In this document: one piece after another, positions 6,367-13,135 of the stretch
Numbering within the stretch: position 1 is the stretch's first letter
Layout of the letters: each line of letters begins with the position of its first letter
DNA from: Oscillibacter sp.
GTDB taxonomy: Bacteria; Bacillota; Clostridia; Oscillospirales; Oscillospiraceae
DNA: 51,137 bases
Assembly: GCA_017526785.1 (NCBI GenBank)
Contig: JAFXQV010000011.1
Span: 1 to 51,137 of the forward strand
Direction of reading: 5' to 3'
Program-made: the position numbers and the translations under genes
Notes under the pieces: model-generated
Databases searched by the model: none
What the model saw: the letters and a program-made list of their open reading frames with translations, nothing else
Told to the model about the DNA's origin: nothing

Positions 6367-6369
6367 AAA
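6341..6369 (+). other. attR, 29-bp attachment repeat
   Basis: Exact copy of 540-568 (3' end of tRNA-Trp plus six bases). It marks the chromosome-distal end of the element. Recombination between the two copies would restore tRNA-Trp followed by the chromosomal terminator at 6367-6402. Confidence 0.9.
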
Positions 6370-6402
6370 AGCCGCCGTATTCGTTCGAGTACGGTGGCTT
6401 TT
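6367..6402 (+). terminator. Original chromosomal terminator of the tRNA operon
   Basis: Stem AAAAGCCGCCGTA (6367-6379) with TACGGTGGCTTTT (6390-6402), one wobble pair, followed by CGTCCTTTT. It lies directly behind attR and probably was the tRNA-Trp terminator before insertion. Confidence 0.75.
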
Positions 6403-6484
6403 CGTCCTTTTGCTCTCGGTGAAACGGTAAAAAACGTGCCAATTTTATCGGAAATCGCCTCCGCCGCGTGCGGAGTGACAAATT

Positions 6485-6703
6485 TTTCGACCTGTGCGGT
6501 GAACGCGTTGTTGAGAAAGCGCATTTTTGCCCCCTCCGGCGCTACGCGCCGCCTCCCCCGCTGTGCGGGGGAGGCATTTCCCAAGAACCTGACAGGTTTT
6601 TGTCGCCCCCGCAACGCGGGGGAGATGTCACGCAGTGACAGAGGGGGCTTTTTCGCGCCTTGCCAACCAACGCCTGACGCATATTTCACCGCACAGGTCG
6701 AAA
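6485..6703. mobile_element. MITE-like repeat with 19-bp terminal inverted repeats
   Basis: TTTCGACCTGTGCGGTGAA (6485-6503) is repeated perfectly in inverse orientation at 6685-6703, enclosing 181 bp without a gene. Inside are nested hairpins: GCCCCCTC/GAGGGGGC (6529-6536, 6641-6648), CCTCCCCCG/CGGGGGAGG (6552-6574), CCCCCGC/GCGGGGG (6606-6622) and TGTCA/TGACA (6626-6640). Such C-rich double-hairpin units resemble dispersed intergenic repeats of gut Clostridia. No transposase is present and I see no clear target-site duplication. Confidence 0.65.
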
Positions 6704-6749
6704 TTTTTCCAACAAGTCCCTGATACATATTACGGGACTTCATTTCCGC

Positions 6750-6778
6750 TTGCAAACCCGGCGGAAATCTGATATACT
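6750..6778 (+). promoter_or_regulatory. Promoter before the membrane protein gene
   Basis: TTGCAA (6750-6755), 17-bp spacer, TATACT (6773-6778). Transcription would start about 60 nt before the ATG at 6842 and probably covers the SpoVAF-like gene too. Confidence 0.7.
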
Positions 6779-6841
6779 GCGTGGCGGCATGTGTGCGGGT
6801 TCGTACGCGCCGGAAAGAATCACCCCTATGGAGGTTTTACT

Positions 6842-7573
6842 ATGCCGAAATATCAAAAAAGAAGCACGGCTCACGCCTCGGAAAGTCTGGCCATCCACGC
6901 CCTGCTGTGCGGCTGCGCGGCGGAAATATTTCTGTTCATCGTGCGCCGCTACGCCAACGGTAAAATTGCGCAAGTCGTCATCTGGAACGAACGCTATCTG
7001 CCCATGCTGGCCGGAATCGGCGCGGCGATTCTGGCGGTGGGCGCAATCTGGACGGGTCTCCAGCGCGGCGACCGACTCAAACGGATGATAGGCCTTTATC
7101 TGTGCGGAACCGGGGCTTTTGTGGCGGCGGTCAGCCTGCTGAGTATCTACGACCTGACATTTCTTGACCGCCTCATTGCGATTGTCCCCATTGCCGCGTG
7201 TCTGGCCATTGTGTGGGGGCTGTACGACCGCGCCTGTGCGGTCTCGCTGACGGCGCTTGCGACGGGCATGGTCTCGACGTGGCTGTTTTCCCGCACTATG
7301 CAGCCGTTTTCCCCGTATTTGACGCTCTCCCGCGTGCTGGCGGCGCTACTGCTCGCGGCGCTGGCGGGACTGCTGTACCTGCTCTGGAACGGGACACTGA
7401 AAAGATTCCTGTCGCCGGGGGCGAACACGTTACCGCTCTATGTGTCGTTCGCGCTGACGTTCGCGGGCGTTCTGGCAAGCGTGGTCAGCGTGGGCGCGGC
7501 CGGGTACGCCATGTGGACGCTGGCGCTAACGGCCTTCGGACTGCTGGTCTACTACACAGTCAAACAAATCTGA
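6842..7573 (+). CDS. Polytopic membrane protein, function unknown
   Basis: 243 aa. ATG 6842 follows GGAGG at a good distance; a longer frame upstream has no such site. Hydrophobic segments at about residues 20-35, 53-70, 85-102, 108-125, 130-148, 165-185, 197-215 and 220-240 predict seven or eight membrane spans. A basic N terminus (MPKYQKR) should stay in the cytoplasm. No family is recognised. It is followed 67 bp later by a spore germination gene on the same strand, so a role in the spore envelope is possible but only inferred from that. Confidence 0.7.
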   Translation: MPKYQKRSTAHASESLAIHALLCGCAAEIFLFIVRRYANGKIAQVVIWNERYLPMLAGIGAAILAVGAIWTGLQRGDRLKRMIGLYLCGTGAFVAAVSLLSIYDLTFLDRLIAIVPIAACLAIVWGLYDRACAVSLTALATGMVSTWLFSRTMQPFSPYLTLSRVLAALLLAALAGLLYLLWNGTLKRFLSPGANTLPLYVSFALTFAGVLASVVSVGAAGYAMWTLALTAFGLLVYYTVKQI

Positions 7574-7640
7574 CATCCGCCGCGCCGGATAATTCCCGCC
7601 GAACCGGGCATACTTCGCCCGTGAGACAGGAGGCGGCGTC

Positions 7641-9059
7641 ATGGAGAAACTGCGGAACGATTTCCGGACAGACACGGCGTATATGGACGTGGTTCTCGGC
7701 GTGGAGCGTAACTGCGATATGGTCAGCCGGGATTACGTCATAGGCGGACGGCGCGGGAAAATCTGGGTCGTGGACGGCTACGGGCTGGATTCCACATTGG
7801 AACGTATGGGGGCGTTTTGGCTGTCGCTGTCCGCGGCCGCCCTCGACGGCCTGGCGGATATGCAGGAGTTCGTGGACAGGTTCGTGACCTTCGCGGAAGT
7901 CAGCGTCAGCGCCGACACGAAAGAGCTTGTGACGGCGGTTCTGCTTGGGAAAACGCTGTTTCTGCTGGACGGGCTTTCGGGCGGAGCCTTAATCGACTGC
8001 AAGGAGTACCCGTGCCGGGGCGTGGACGAGCCGCCCGACGGAAAGGTGTTGCGCGGTTCCCACGACGGTTTTATAGAGGCGCTGGTGCCGAATATGGCGC
8101 TTCTGCGTCGGCGTATCCGCGACCCCCACCTGACCATGGAGGCACACCAAATCGGCGACCGTTCCCATACGGATATCATCCTTTGCTATCTCGACGACAA
8201 GGTAGACAAGGCGTTACTGAAAGCGGTTCGGGAGAAACTCCGCGAAGTCGACGTACACTCCATCACGCTCGGACAGGAGAGCGTGGCGGAAGTCCTCCGC
8301 CCGAAACAGTGGTACAACCCCTTTCCGAAAGTCCGCTACACCGAACGCCCCGACAGCGCGTCGGCCAGTATCTTGGAGGGGAATATTGTCCTCATGGTGG
8401 ATAATTCCCCGTCCGTCATGCTTCTGCCGACGACCTTTTTTGACTTCACGCAGGAGGCGAACGAGTTCTATTTCCCGCCCCTCGTGGGAACTTATCTGCG
8501 CCTGTTGCGGATTGTGGTCTTTCTGCTGTCATTGTTCATTACGCCGTTCTGGTATCTGACGGTCAACCACCCGAATCTGCTGCCGCACTGGCTGAATTTT
8601 CTGTCCGCGCCGGAACCGGTGTCGTTAAGCATGCTGGCGCAGTTATTAGTCGTCGAATTTCTGATTGACGTGCTGAAATTGGCGTCCCTGAACACGCCCG
8701 ATTCGCTGTCTAATTCGTTCTCCATGCTGGGCGCGCTGATTCTTGGAGATTTCGCCGTCCGTTCGGGCTGGCTGGGGTCGGAAGTGCTGGTTTATATGGC
8801 GTTCGTGTCGGTGGCGGCCTTCGCCCAGCCGAGTTACGAAATGGGCTACGCCTTCAAACTTATCCGGGTTTCCCTGCTGATTCTGACAGCCGTGTTTGAT
8901 GTGTGGGGCTTTGTCGGCGGCGTCGCGGGTCTCGTTGTACTGCTCGCCACGACAAAGCCCATGTTCGGCAAGGGCTACCTCTACCCGCTGATTCCGTTCA
9001 ACGCGAAAGCCTTGCGGCGTCTGCTGTTCCGGGTTCCCATCAGCCCCGACAATACGTGA
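7641..9059 (+). CDS. spoVAF: SpoVAF/GerA-family spore germination protein
   Basis: 472 aa, close to SpoVAF and shorter GerAA-type proteins. The N-terminal cytosolic part reads VIGGRRGKIWVVDGYGLD, a SpoVAF-like start, and then shows the family signature SHDGFIEALVPNMALLRRRIRDP with MEAHQIGDRSHTDIILCYL at about residues 135-190. The C-terminal half has four to five membrane segments (about 290-315, 335-350, 365-385, 390-410, 420-440). SpoVAF acts with the SpoVA dipicolinate channel and germinant receptors in the inner spore membrane. Here it is not beside spoVA genes but behind a membrane protein gene. ATG is preceded by ACAGGAGGCGGCGTC. It shows that the host belongs to a sporulating lineage. 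Confidence 0.85.
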   Translation: MEKLRNDFRTDTAYMDVVLGVERNCDMVSRDYVIGGRRGKIWVVDGYGLDSTLERMGAFWLSLSAAALDGLADMQEFVDRFVTFAEVSVSADTKELVTAVLLGKTLFLLDGLSGGALIDCKEYPCRGVDEPPDGKVLRGSHDGFIEALVPNMALLRRRIRDPHLTMEAHQIGDRSHTDIILCYLDDKVDKALLKAVREKLREVDVHSITLGQESVAEVLRPKQWYNPFPKVRYTERPDSASASILEGNIVLMVDNSPSVMLLPTTFFDFTQEANEFYFPPLVGTYLRLLRIVVFLLSLFITPFWYLTVNHPNLLPHWLNFLSAPEPVSLSMLAQLLVVEFLIDVLKLASLNTPDSLSNSFSMLGALILGDFAVRSGWLGSEVLVYMAFVSVAAFAQPSYEMGYAFKLIRVSLLILTAVFDVWGFVGGVAGLVVLLATTKPMFGKGYLYPLIPFNAKALRRLLFRVPISPDNT

Positions 9060-9063
9060 AAAG

Positions 9064-9091
9064 TCCGCCCCCGCTGTCGTACGGGGGCGGA
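9064..9091. terminator. Bidirectional terminator between spoVAF-like gene and rplT
   Basis: Perfect 10-bp stem TCCGCCCCCG (9064-9073) with CGGGGGCGGA (9082-9091). On the minus strand it is followed by CTTTTC, so it fits the end of the infC operon; on the plus strand by TTCTTG. It lies in the 42 bp between two converging genes. Confidence 0.75.
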
Positions 9092-9101
9092 TTCTTGCGT
9101 G

Positions 9102-9452
9102 TCAGGCCTGTTTGGCCAGTTCGGCCAGACGCGTGAACGCGCCCGGGTCGCTGATTGCCATTTCGGAGAGCATTTTCCGGTTCATCTCGATTCCGGCCTG
9201 CTTCAGACCGTGCATGAACGTGGAATAGTTCATGCCGTTGAGCTTGCAGGCGGCGGAAATGCGCGTAATCCACAGAGAGCGGAAGTCGCGCTTTTTGAGT
9301 TTCCGCCCGGTGTAGGCGTAACTCAGGGACTTCATGACGGCCTGATTGGCGACGCGGAAATGCTTGGACTTGCTCCCCCAGTAGCCTTTGGCCAGCTTCA
9401 GGATTTTCTTTCTTCTTTTGCGCGACATCATCGCGCCTTTGACTCTTGCCAT
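9102..9452 (-). CDS. rplT: 50S ribosomal protein L20
   Basis: 116 aa, the normal length. [26 protein letters not shown]... with the conserved [25 protein letters not shown] and [16 protein letters not shown] segments. L20 binds 23S rRNA early in assembly and, in Firmicutes, also represses its own operon by binding the mRNA leader. Last gene of infC-rpmI-rplT; 30 bp behind rpmI; ATG preceded by GGAGGAACAATC. Confidence 0.97.
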   Translation of the reverse strand: MARVKGAMMSRKRRKKILKLAKGYWGSKSKHFRVANQAVMKSLSYAYTGRKLKKRDFRSLWITRISAACKLNGMNYSTFMHGLKQAGIEMNRKMLSEMAISDPGAFTRLAELAKQA

Positions 9453-9482
9453 GATTGTTCCTCCTGTTCCGTTGTCCGCGCC

Positions 9483-9680
9483 TTACTTGTAGGGAATCAT
9501 TCTGCGGATTGCGTCGACGTTGGTGGCGTCGGCGTACCCTCCGGCGCGGAGACGGCGTGTCCGCTTGGTGTCTTTCTTGGTCAGAATATGGCTCTTGTAG
9601 GCCTTGGCGCGCTTGATTTTGCCTGTTTTGGTGACGTTAAATCTCTTTTTCGCGCCGCTGTGGGTTTTCAGTTTGGGCAT
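9483..9680 (-). CDS. rpmI: 50S ribosomal protein L35
   Basis: 65 aa. [31 protein letters not shown]... is the typical L35 start, and the protein is strongly basic throughout. Middle gene of the infC-rpmI-rplT operon; ATG is preceded by GGAAGGAGCAGTCAACC. Confidence 0.97.
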   Translation of the reverse strand: MPKLKTHSGAKKRFNVTKTGKIKRAKAYKSHILTKKDTKRTRRLRAGGYADATNVDAIRRMIPYK

Positions 9681-9731
9681 GGTTGACTGCTCCTTCCGTG
9701 ATTTCCACGGGACGCCGGGCGCGTCCGTGGG

Positions 9732-10250
9732 TTACTTGCCGACTTTCGGGGCGAGGAAAATGGACATCATGCGACCTTCCAGCCGGGCGGTTCGTTCCAG
9801 ATTGGCGGTATCGGCGCACTGTTCGGCGAACTGGTTCAAAAGGTCTCTGCCAATGTCCGTGTGAGCCATTTCCCGACCCCGGAAACGGACAGAAACCTTG
9901 ACGCGGTTGCCGTCGGCGATGAACTTCCGGGCGCTTTTCAGTTTGGTGTTAAAGTCGCCTGTGTCAATGCCCGGAGACATTCGGATTTCCTTAATTTCCA
10001 CCTGATGCTGGTTTTTCCGAGCCTCTTTTTCCCGCTTGCTCTGCTCGAAGCGGAACTTGCCGTAATTCATCAGCTTACAGACCGGCGGTTTTGCCTGCGG
10101 CGAGATTTTCACGAGGTCAAGGTCCTGTTCCTCGGCAATCCGCAGCGCCTCCGCGGAAGACATAATGCCCATCTGCTCGCCGTCGGAGCCAATCAGGCGA
10201 ATCTCCCTGTCGCGGATATCCTCATTGAGTTCATGCACTTGCTTGCTAAT
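9732..10250 (-). CDS. infC: Translation initiation factor IF-3, probable AUU start
   Basis: 172 aa when started at ATT (10250-10248). The frame reads ISKQVHELNEDIRDREIRLIG, which matches the standard IF-3 N terminus, and AAAGGGGG lies about eight bases before the ATT. A GTG five codons later (10238) is possible but has no ribosome-binding site at the right distance. IF-3 binds the 30S subunit and rejects non-canonical starts, so an AUU start gives self-regulation, as is known for infC. Both IF-3 domains are present, with the linker around KREKEARKNQHQVEIKEI. First gene of the operon. Confidence 0.94.
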   Translation of the reverse strand: MSKQVHELNEDIRDREIRLIGSDGEQMGIMSSAEALRIAEEQDLDLVKISPQAKPPVCKLMNYGKFRFEQSKREKEARKNQHQVEIKEIRMSPGIDTGDFNTKLKSARKFIADGNRVKVSVRFRGREMAHTDIGRDLLNQFAEQCADTANLERTARLEGRMMSIFLAPKVGK

Positions 10251-10400
10251 GGCCGAAGCGCCCCCTTTCTAAATAACAAAACACGGAATACCGGGCATGG
10301 CATCCGTGTCACCGTCCCCGTACGGGTACGGCGGAACAATGTAAACCTCTTCGCCCGTGGCTGGAGGTGAGACGGAATGCCATCCGCTACTTTGTTTTGT
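10251..10400 (-). promoter_or_regulatory. L20-type leader/attenuator of the infC operon
   Basis: About 150 nt separate the transcription start from the infC start. On the minus strand the leader holds ATGGCAT (10385-10379), which can pair with ATGCCAT (10308-10302), and a competing hairpin ACACGGA/TCCGTGT (10313-10307 with 10290-10284) followed by TTTTGTTATTT. That is the layout of a terminator/antiterminator switch. In Firmicutes this leader is the binding site of L20. I infer the family from position and layout; the exact L20-binding fold was not modelled. Confidence 0.65.
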
Positions 10401-10407
10401 GGGGGAG

Positions 10408-10436
10408 ATTTTAGCATTTTCCGGCGGGTTTGTCAA
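10408..10436 (-). promoter_or_regulatory. Promoter of infC-rpmI-rplT
   Basis: On the minus strand: TTGACA (10436-10431), 17-bp spacer, TAAAAT (10413-10408). A near-consensus promoter that would start transcription at about 10400. Confidence 0.85.
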
Positions 10437-10461
10437 GCGGAAAATCAAAATTTCAGCCGCC

Positions 10462-11604
10462 TTACGAGTAACTGAAATCCGTGTCCATGGTAATCTGGAA
10501 CGTGTAGGCCGGATACAGCGCCTCGGCCGTCTCGGACACTTTCCGATAAGCCGCCTGTCTGTCCGGCGCGTCGAAACTCACGATAACGTCAAAGCGTACC
10601 CGTTTTTCCTCTTCGTTGAGGTAGAAGCCGTGCATTTGGAGAATATGCGGGCAGTCGAGGACGGCCTTTTTCAAGGTCTCCCGCATTTCCAGCGCGGCGG
10701 CGTCGCGCGTGTTCAGGGAGTAGACCCCGACCGCCGTCAGAATCACATGGTGCCTCTGGTAGACGGTCGACGTAATCTGCCGGATGAGGTCGTCTAACTG
10801 GTTCGCGGAGAACGTGTCCGGGACTTCGATGTGCAGGGAACCTTGGAACGTGTCGGGGCCGTAGTTGTGCAGTACCAAGTCGTACGCACCCGACACGCCC
10901 GGGAACTCACAGACGGTATCCCGGATAGCGCGCGCGAGTTCGGGGCTTGCGCGTTCGCCTAAAATCCGGGAAATAGCCTCTTTCAGCATTCCCACGCCCG
11001 AGCGGATAATCACGGCGGAAATCACGGCACCCAGCCACGCCTCCAGCGACACATGAAAGAGCAGGTACACGGCCGCCGCCGCCAGCGTGGACGCCGAAAT
11101 CAGGCAGTCCATGAAGGCGTCCTCCCCGGAGTTGACAAGGGAATCCGAATCGACGCGCTTGCCGACGGCCTTGACGTAGCGCCCCAGCGCGAACTTCACC
11201 AGCACGGCCACCACCAGAATCACGAGGCCGGGGGCGGTGTACGCCGGGGTATCGGGGCGCAGAATCTTCTTGACCGACTCCACAAGGGACGTTATCCCGG
11301 CGTACAGAACCAGCGTGGAAATGAGCATGGAAGTGAGGTACTCCACCCGGCCGTGTCCGAAGGGGTGCTTTCTGTCCGGCTCTTTTCCGGCGAGTTTGGT
11401 TCCGACAATCGTAATCAGGGACGAGGCCGCGTCCGAAAGGTTGTTGACCGCGTCCAGCGTCACGGCAATGGAGCGCGACAGAATCCCGATAACGGCCTTG
11501 AACGTCGAGAGAAACAGGTTCGCCAGAATCCCAATAACGCTCGTACGCACAATCACGGCCTCTCTGGAAGAATCGCGCTCTGTCAGTCGCTTTTTGATGT
11601 CCAC
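10462..11604 (-). CDS. Cation diffusion facilitator (CDF) transporter
   Basis: 380 aa, longer than minimal CDF proteins because of an extended cytosolic tail. TM-region metal motif LDAVNNLSDAASSL (about residues 50-64) and the loop DRKHPFGHGRVEYLTS match the CDF family, which exports Zn, Mn, Fe or Co by proton antiport. Six membrane segments end near residue 215. The C-terminal ferredoxin-like regulatory domain (about 220-300) is followed by another 75-residue region. Starts with GTG, preceded by AAGGAGG. Upstream lies a 7-bp inverted repeat that may be its operator. The metal cannot be told from sequence by eye. Confidence 0.88.
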   Translation of the reverse strand: MDIKKRLTERDSSREAVIVRTSVIGILANLFLSTFKAVIGILSRSIAVTLDAVNNLSDAASSLITIVGTKLAGKEPDRKHPFGHGRVEYLTSMLISTLVLYAGITSLVESVKKILRPDTPAYTAPGLVILVVAVLVKFALGRYVKAVGKRVDSDSLVNSGEDAFMDCLISASTLAAAAVYLLFHVSLEAWLGAVISAVIIRSGVGMLKEAISRILGERASPELARAIRDTVCEFPGVSGAYDLVLHNYGPDTFQGSLHIEVPDTFSANQLDDLIRQITSTVYQRHHVILTAVGVYSLNTRDAAALEMRETLKKAVLDCPHILQMHGFYLNEEEKRVRFDVIVSFDAPDRQAAYRKVSETAEALYPAYTFQITMDTDFSYS

Positions 11605-11619
11605 GAAATACCTCCTTGT

Positions 11620-11637
11620 TATGGCATGCGTGCCATA
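11620..11637. promoter_or_regulatory. Palindrome TATGGCA/TGCCATA before the CDF gene
   Basis: Perfect 7-bp inverted repeat with a 4-bp centre (11620-11626, 11631-11637), ending about eight bases before the ribosome-binding site of the transporter. Position and symmetry fit an operator, or a small leader hairpin that controls access to the ribosome-binding site. Confidence 0.5.
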
Positions 11638-11711
11638 TTTATTCGTCCGAATCCCGCTTCATAACAGAACACGGCGGACATGGCTGTTACCGTCCGCCGC
11701 GACAGTTCGCG

Positions 11712-12170
11712 TCAAGCGTTGCTGAGCAACTTATAGAGCAGTTTATAGAGCAGTTCGCTTTCCTCGGGCGCGAGACACACGAGTTTCGACATTTCATAGG
11801 GGATTTCGAGTGCCTGTTCCCGCAGGGCTTCCCCGGCTTCGGTAATGGTCACGCGTAAACTGCGTTCGTCCACGGGGTCGCGCTGGCGCGTCAGCAGGCC
11901 TTTCGACTCCATGCGCTTCAACAGAGGCGTGAGCGTCCCGGAATCGAGATAGAGCCGCTGTCCAAGTTCCTTGGCGGTGACGGTGCGCTGTTCCCATAGT
12001 ACCATCATCGTGATGTATTGGGTGTAGGTCAGTCCCACCCGTTCGAGGTAGGGCTTGTATTTCTTGACGGCCTCCCGCGCGCAGGCGTAGAGCGGGAAAC
12101 AGAGCTGATTTTTTAACAGGAGCGATTCCGGCTGATAGTTCCGCTCCGTCGTTTCATGGGTCATGTTCAT
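11712..12170 (-). CDS. MarR-family regulator, OhrR type
   Basis: 152 aa. The N-terminal LLLKNQLCFPLYACARE has the redox Cys (Cys24) of OhrR proteins, and the helix-turn-helix reads LGQRLYLDSGTLTPLLKRMESKGLLTRQR, followed by DERSLRVTITEAG for the wing. OhrR senses organic peroxides through this Cys and then leaves its DNA. Tyrosines near the Cys (LTYTQYITMMVLWEQ) are also conserved. No ohr gene is adjacent; the neighbours are a flavodoxin upstream and a CDF transporter downstream, so its targets may be those. Confidence 0.87.
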   Translation of the reverse strand: MNMTHETTERNYQPESLLLKNQLCFPLYACAREAVKKYKPYLERVGLTYTQYITMMVLWEQRTVTAKELGQRLYLDSGTLTPLLKRMESKGLLTRQRDPVDERSLRVTITEAGEALREQALEIPYEMSKLVCLAPEESELLYKLLYKLLSNA

Positions 12171-12206
12171 CGGGTCTCTCTTTTCATAGATTCGGCGGAC
12201 ACGGGA

Positions 12207-12623
12207 TTACTCCGCGTCCTGAAGCGCGAGTTTGGCGAACGCCACGGCTCTGGTAATGTCGCCGTCATTGGGGCGGCCTTTGTTGAGGAGGAGGAAGGAA
12301 CCCTTGCAATGATATTCCCGCTCAGAGAGGGGGATGCCGTTTTCGTCGGCCAGCTTCTTGACCTGCCTGTAGGTCGACGGGGCAATGGCGGCGGTGCTGA
12401 AGTTGTAGAGGGTGCCGATATACCCGGCGTTCTTGCGCAGGAAGCGCTTGATGGATTCGTCCACGCCGTTGGCGTACACGGCACTGCCCAGAAAGACCAT
12501 GTCCGTTTTCTCTTCGAGAGGACGGTCTACCGTCTCGGCCTCCACGCCCAGCGCGGACGCGATAGCGTCGGCGAGCTTCTTGGTGTTGCCGCCCTTGGAG
12601 TAGTACCTGACCGCGATTTTCAT
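12207..12623 (-). CDS. Flavodoxin family protein
   Basis: 138 aa. The FMN phosphate loop is YSKGGNTKKLADAIA at residues 8-22, and the second loop contains VFLGSAVYANG; both fit a flavodoxin fold. Flavodoxins carry one or two electrons on FMN in the cytosol. AAGGGGAATCCTACT stands before ATG. It lies between a TSCPD protein and an OhrR-type regulator on one strand with 37-52 bp gaps, so a small redox-related operon is likely. Confidence 0.87.
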   Translation of the reverse strand: MKIAVRYYSKGGNTKKLADAIASALGVEAETVDRPLEEKTDMVFLGSAVYANGVDESIKRFLRKNAGYIGTLYNFSTAAIAPSTYRQVKKLADENGIPLSEREYHCKGSFLLLNKGRPNDGDITRAVAFAKLALQDAE

Positions 12624-12675
12624 AGTAGGATTCCCCTTCCTTTATATTCCCGGCTCTGTGACCGTGGCTTACCCG

Positions 12676-12948
12676 TTACGCGCTCATGCCCGACCGCTGG
12701 ACGCGGCTGGCGGCCTGCACGGCTTGGGCGAGCTGGTCGCCGCAAGAGGTGTTTTTCGCGCCGCAGCGGATACCGGAGACTTTTTCGGTGATTTCCTGTA
12801 CCGTCAGCCCCTCCACCAGAGAGGAGACCGCTTTCAGGTTCCCGTCGCAGCCGCCGACGAAGCGCACATTATGCACGCGGTCGCCGTCGAGGTCAAGCGT
12901 AATCAGGCGGGAACAGGTTCCTTGGGTGTGGTATTCAAAATGTGTCAT
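12676..12948 (-). CDS. TSCPD domain protein (TIGR03905-like)
   Basis: 90 aa. MTHFEYHTQGTCSRLITLDLDG, NVRFVGGCDGNLKAVSSLVEG and GIRCGAKNTSCGDQLAQA match the small TSCPD proteins of Clostridia, with four conserved cysteines. The name-giving motif reads TSCGD instead of TSCPD. Similar modules also occur at the C terminus of B12-dependent ribonucleotide reductases, suggesting metal binding. ATG 12948 is chosen over a TTG at 12999 because GAAGGGCG lies nearer to it. First gene of a probable operon with flavodoxin and the OhrR-type regulator. Confidence 0.85.
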   Translation of the reverse strand: MTHFEYHTQGTCSRLITLDLDGDRVHNVRFVGGCDGNLKAVSSLVEGLTVQEITEKVSGIRCGAKNTSCGDQLAQAVQAASRVQRSGMSA

Positions 12949-13090
12949 AAAATCGCCCTTCCAAAGTTTTGCGGTGACTGTCCGGCCGGTCAAGGGCAAT
13001 CACCAGACGCCCGTTCCGTTCCTCCTCCTATGATAGCACATCCCGGGGAAAACCGCAAGGCGGCGTCGTTCACAATTCAATTGCAAGCGC

Positions 13091-13119
13091 ATTCTATACG
13101 AGCCTAACGAATTTGTCAA
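13091..13119 (-). promoter_or_regulatory. Promoter upstream of the TSCPD gene
   Basis: On the minus strand: TTGACA (13119-13114), 17-bp spacer, TAGAAT (13096-13091). A second possible promoter, TTGCGG (13058-13053) with TATCAT (13035-13030) and a 17-bp spacer, lies downstream. The leader before the ATG would be about 135 or 75 nt. Confidence 0.7.
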
Positions 13120-13135
13120 GCGAATTTTGCAAAAA

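Larger units (their letters stand above)
540..6369. mobile_element. Decayed tRNA-Trp integrative element, about 5.8 kb
   Basis: The stretch is bounded by identical 29-bp att repeats and carries a tyrosine recombinase, a CHC2 zinc-finger/DUF3987 primase-helicase, a RelE/ParE-type toxin-antitoxin pair and a ribbon-helix-helix protein, none of which resemble the housekeeping genes around it. Base composition is visibly lower in G+C than the flanking chromosome. Recombinase and primase have both lost their N termini at one shared junction near 1284, and the primase has lost its C terminus near 2834. So large internal deletions turned a former prophage, satellite or integrative conjugative element into a remnant. 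No capsid, relaxase or conjugation gene is left to say which. Confidence 0.82.

Noticed and set aside
6842-9059. gerA receptor operon (GerAA-GerAB-GerAC)
   Set aside because: The membrane protein upstream does not look like GerAB, no GerAC lipoprotein follows, and the N terminus of the second protein is SpoVAF-like.
12676-12999. Longer TSCPD protein starting at TTG 12999
   Set aside because: The extra residues do not match the family, and the purine-rich site in the leader is too far away; ATG 12948 starts exactly at the conserved N terminus.
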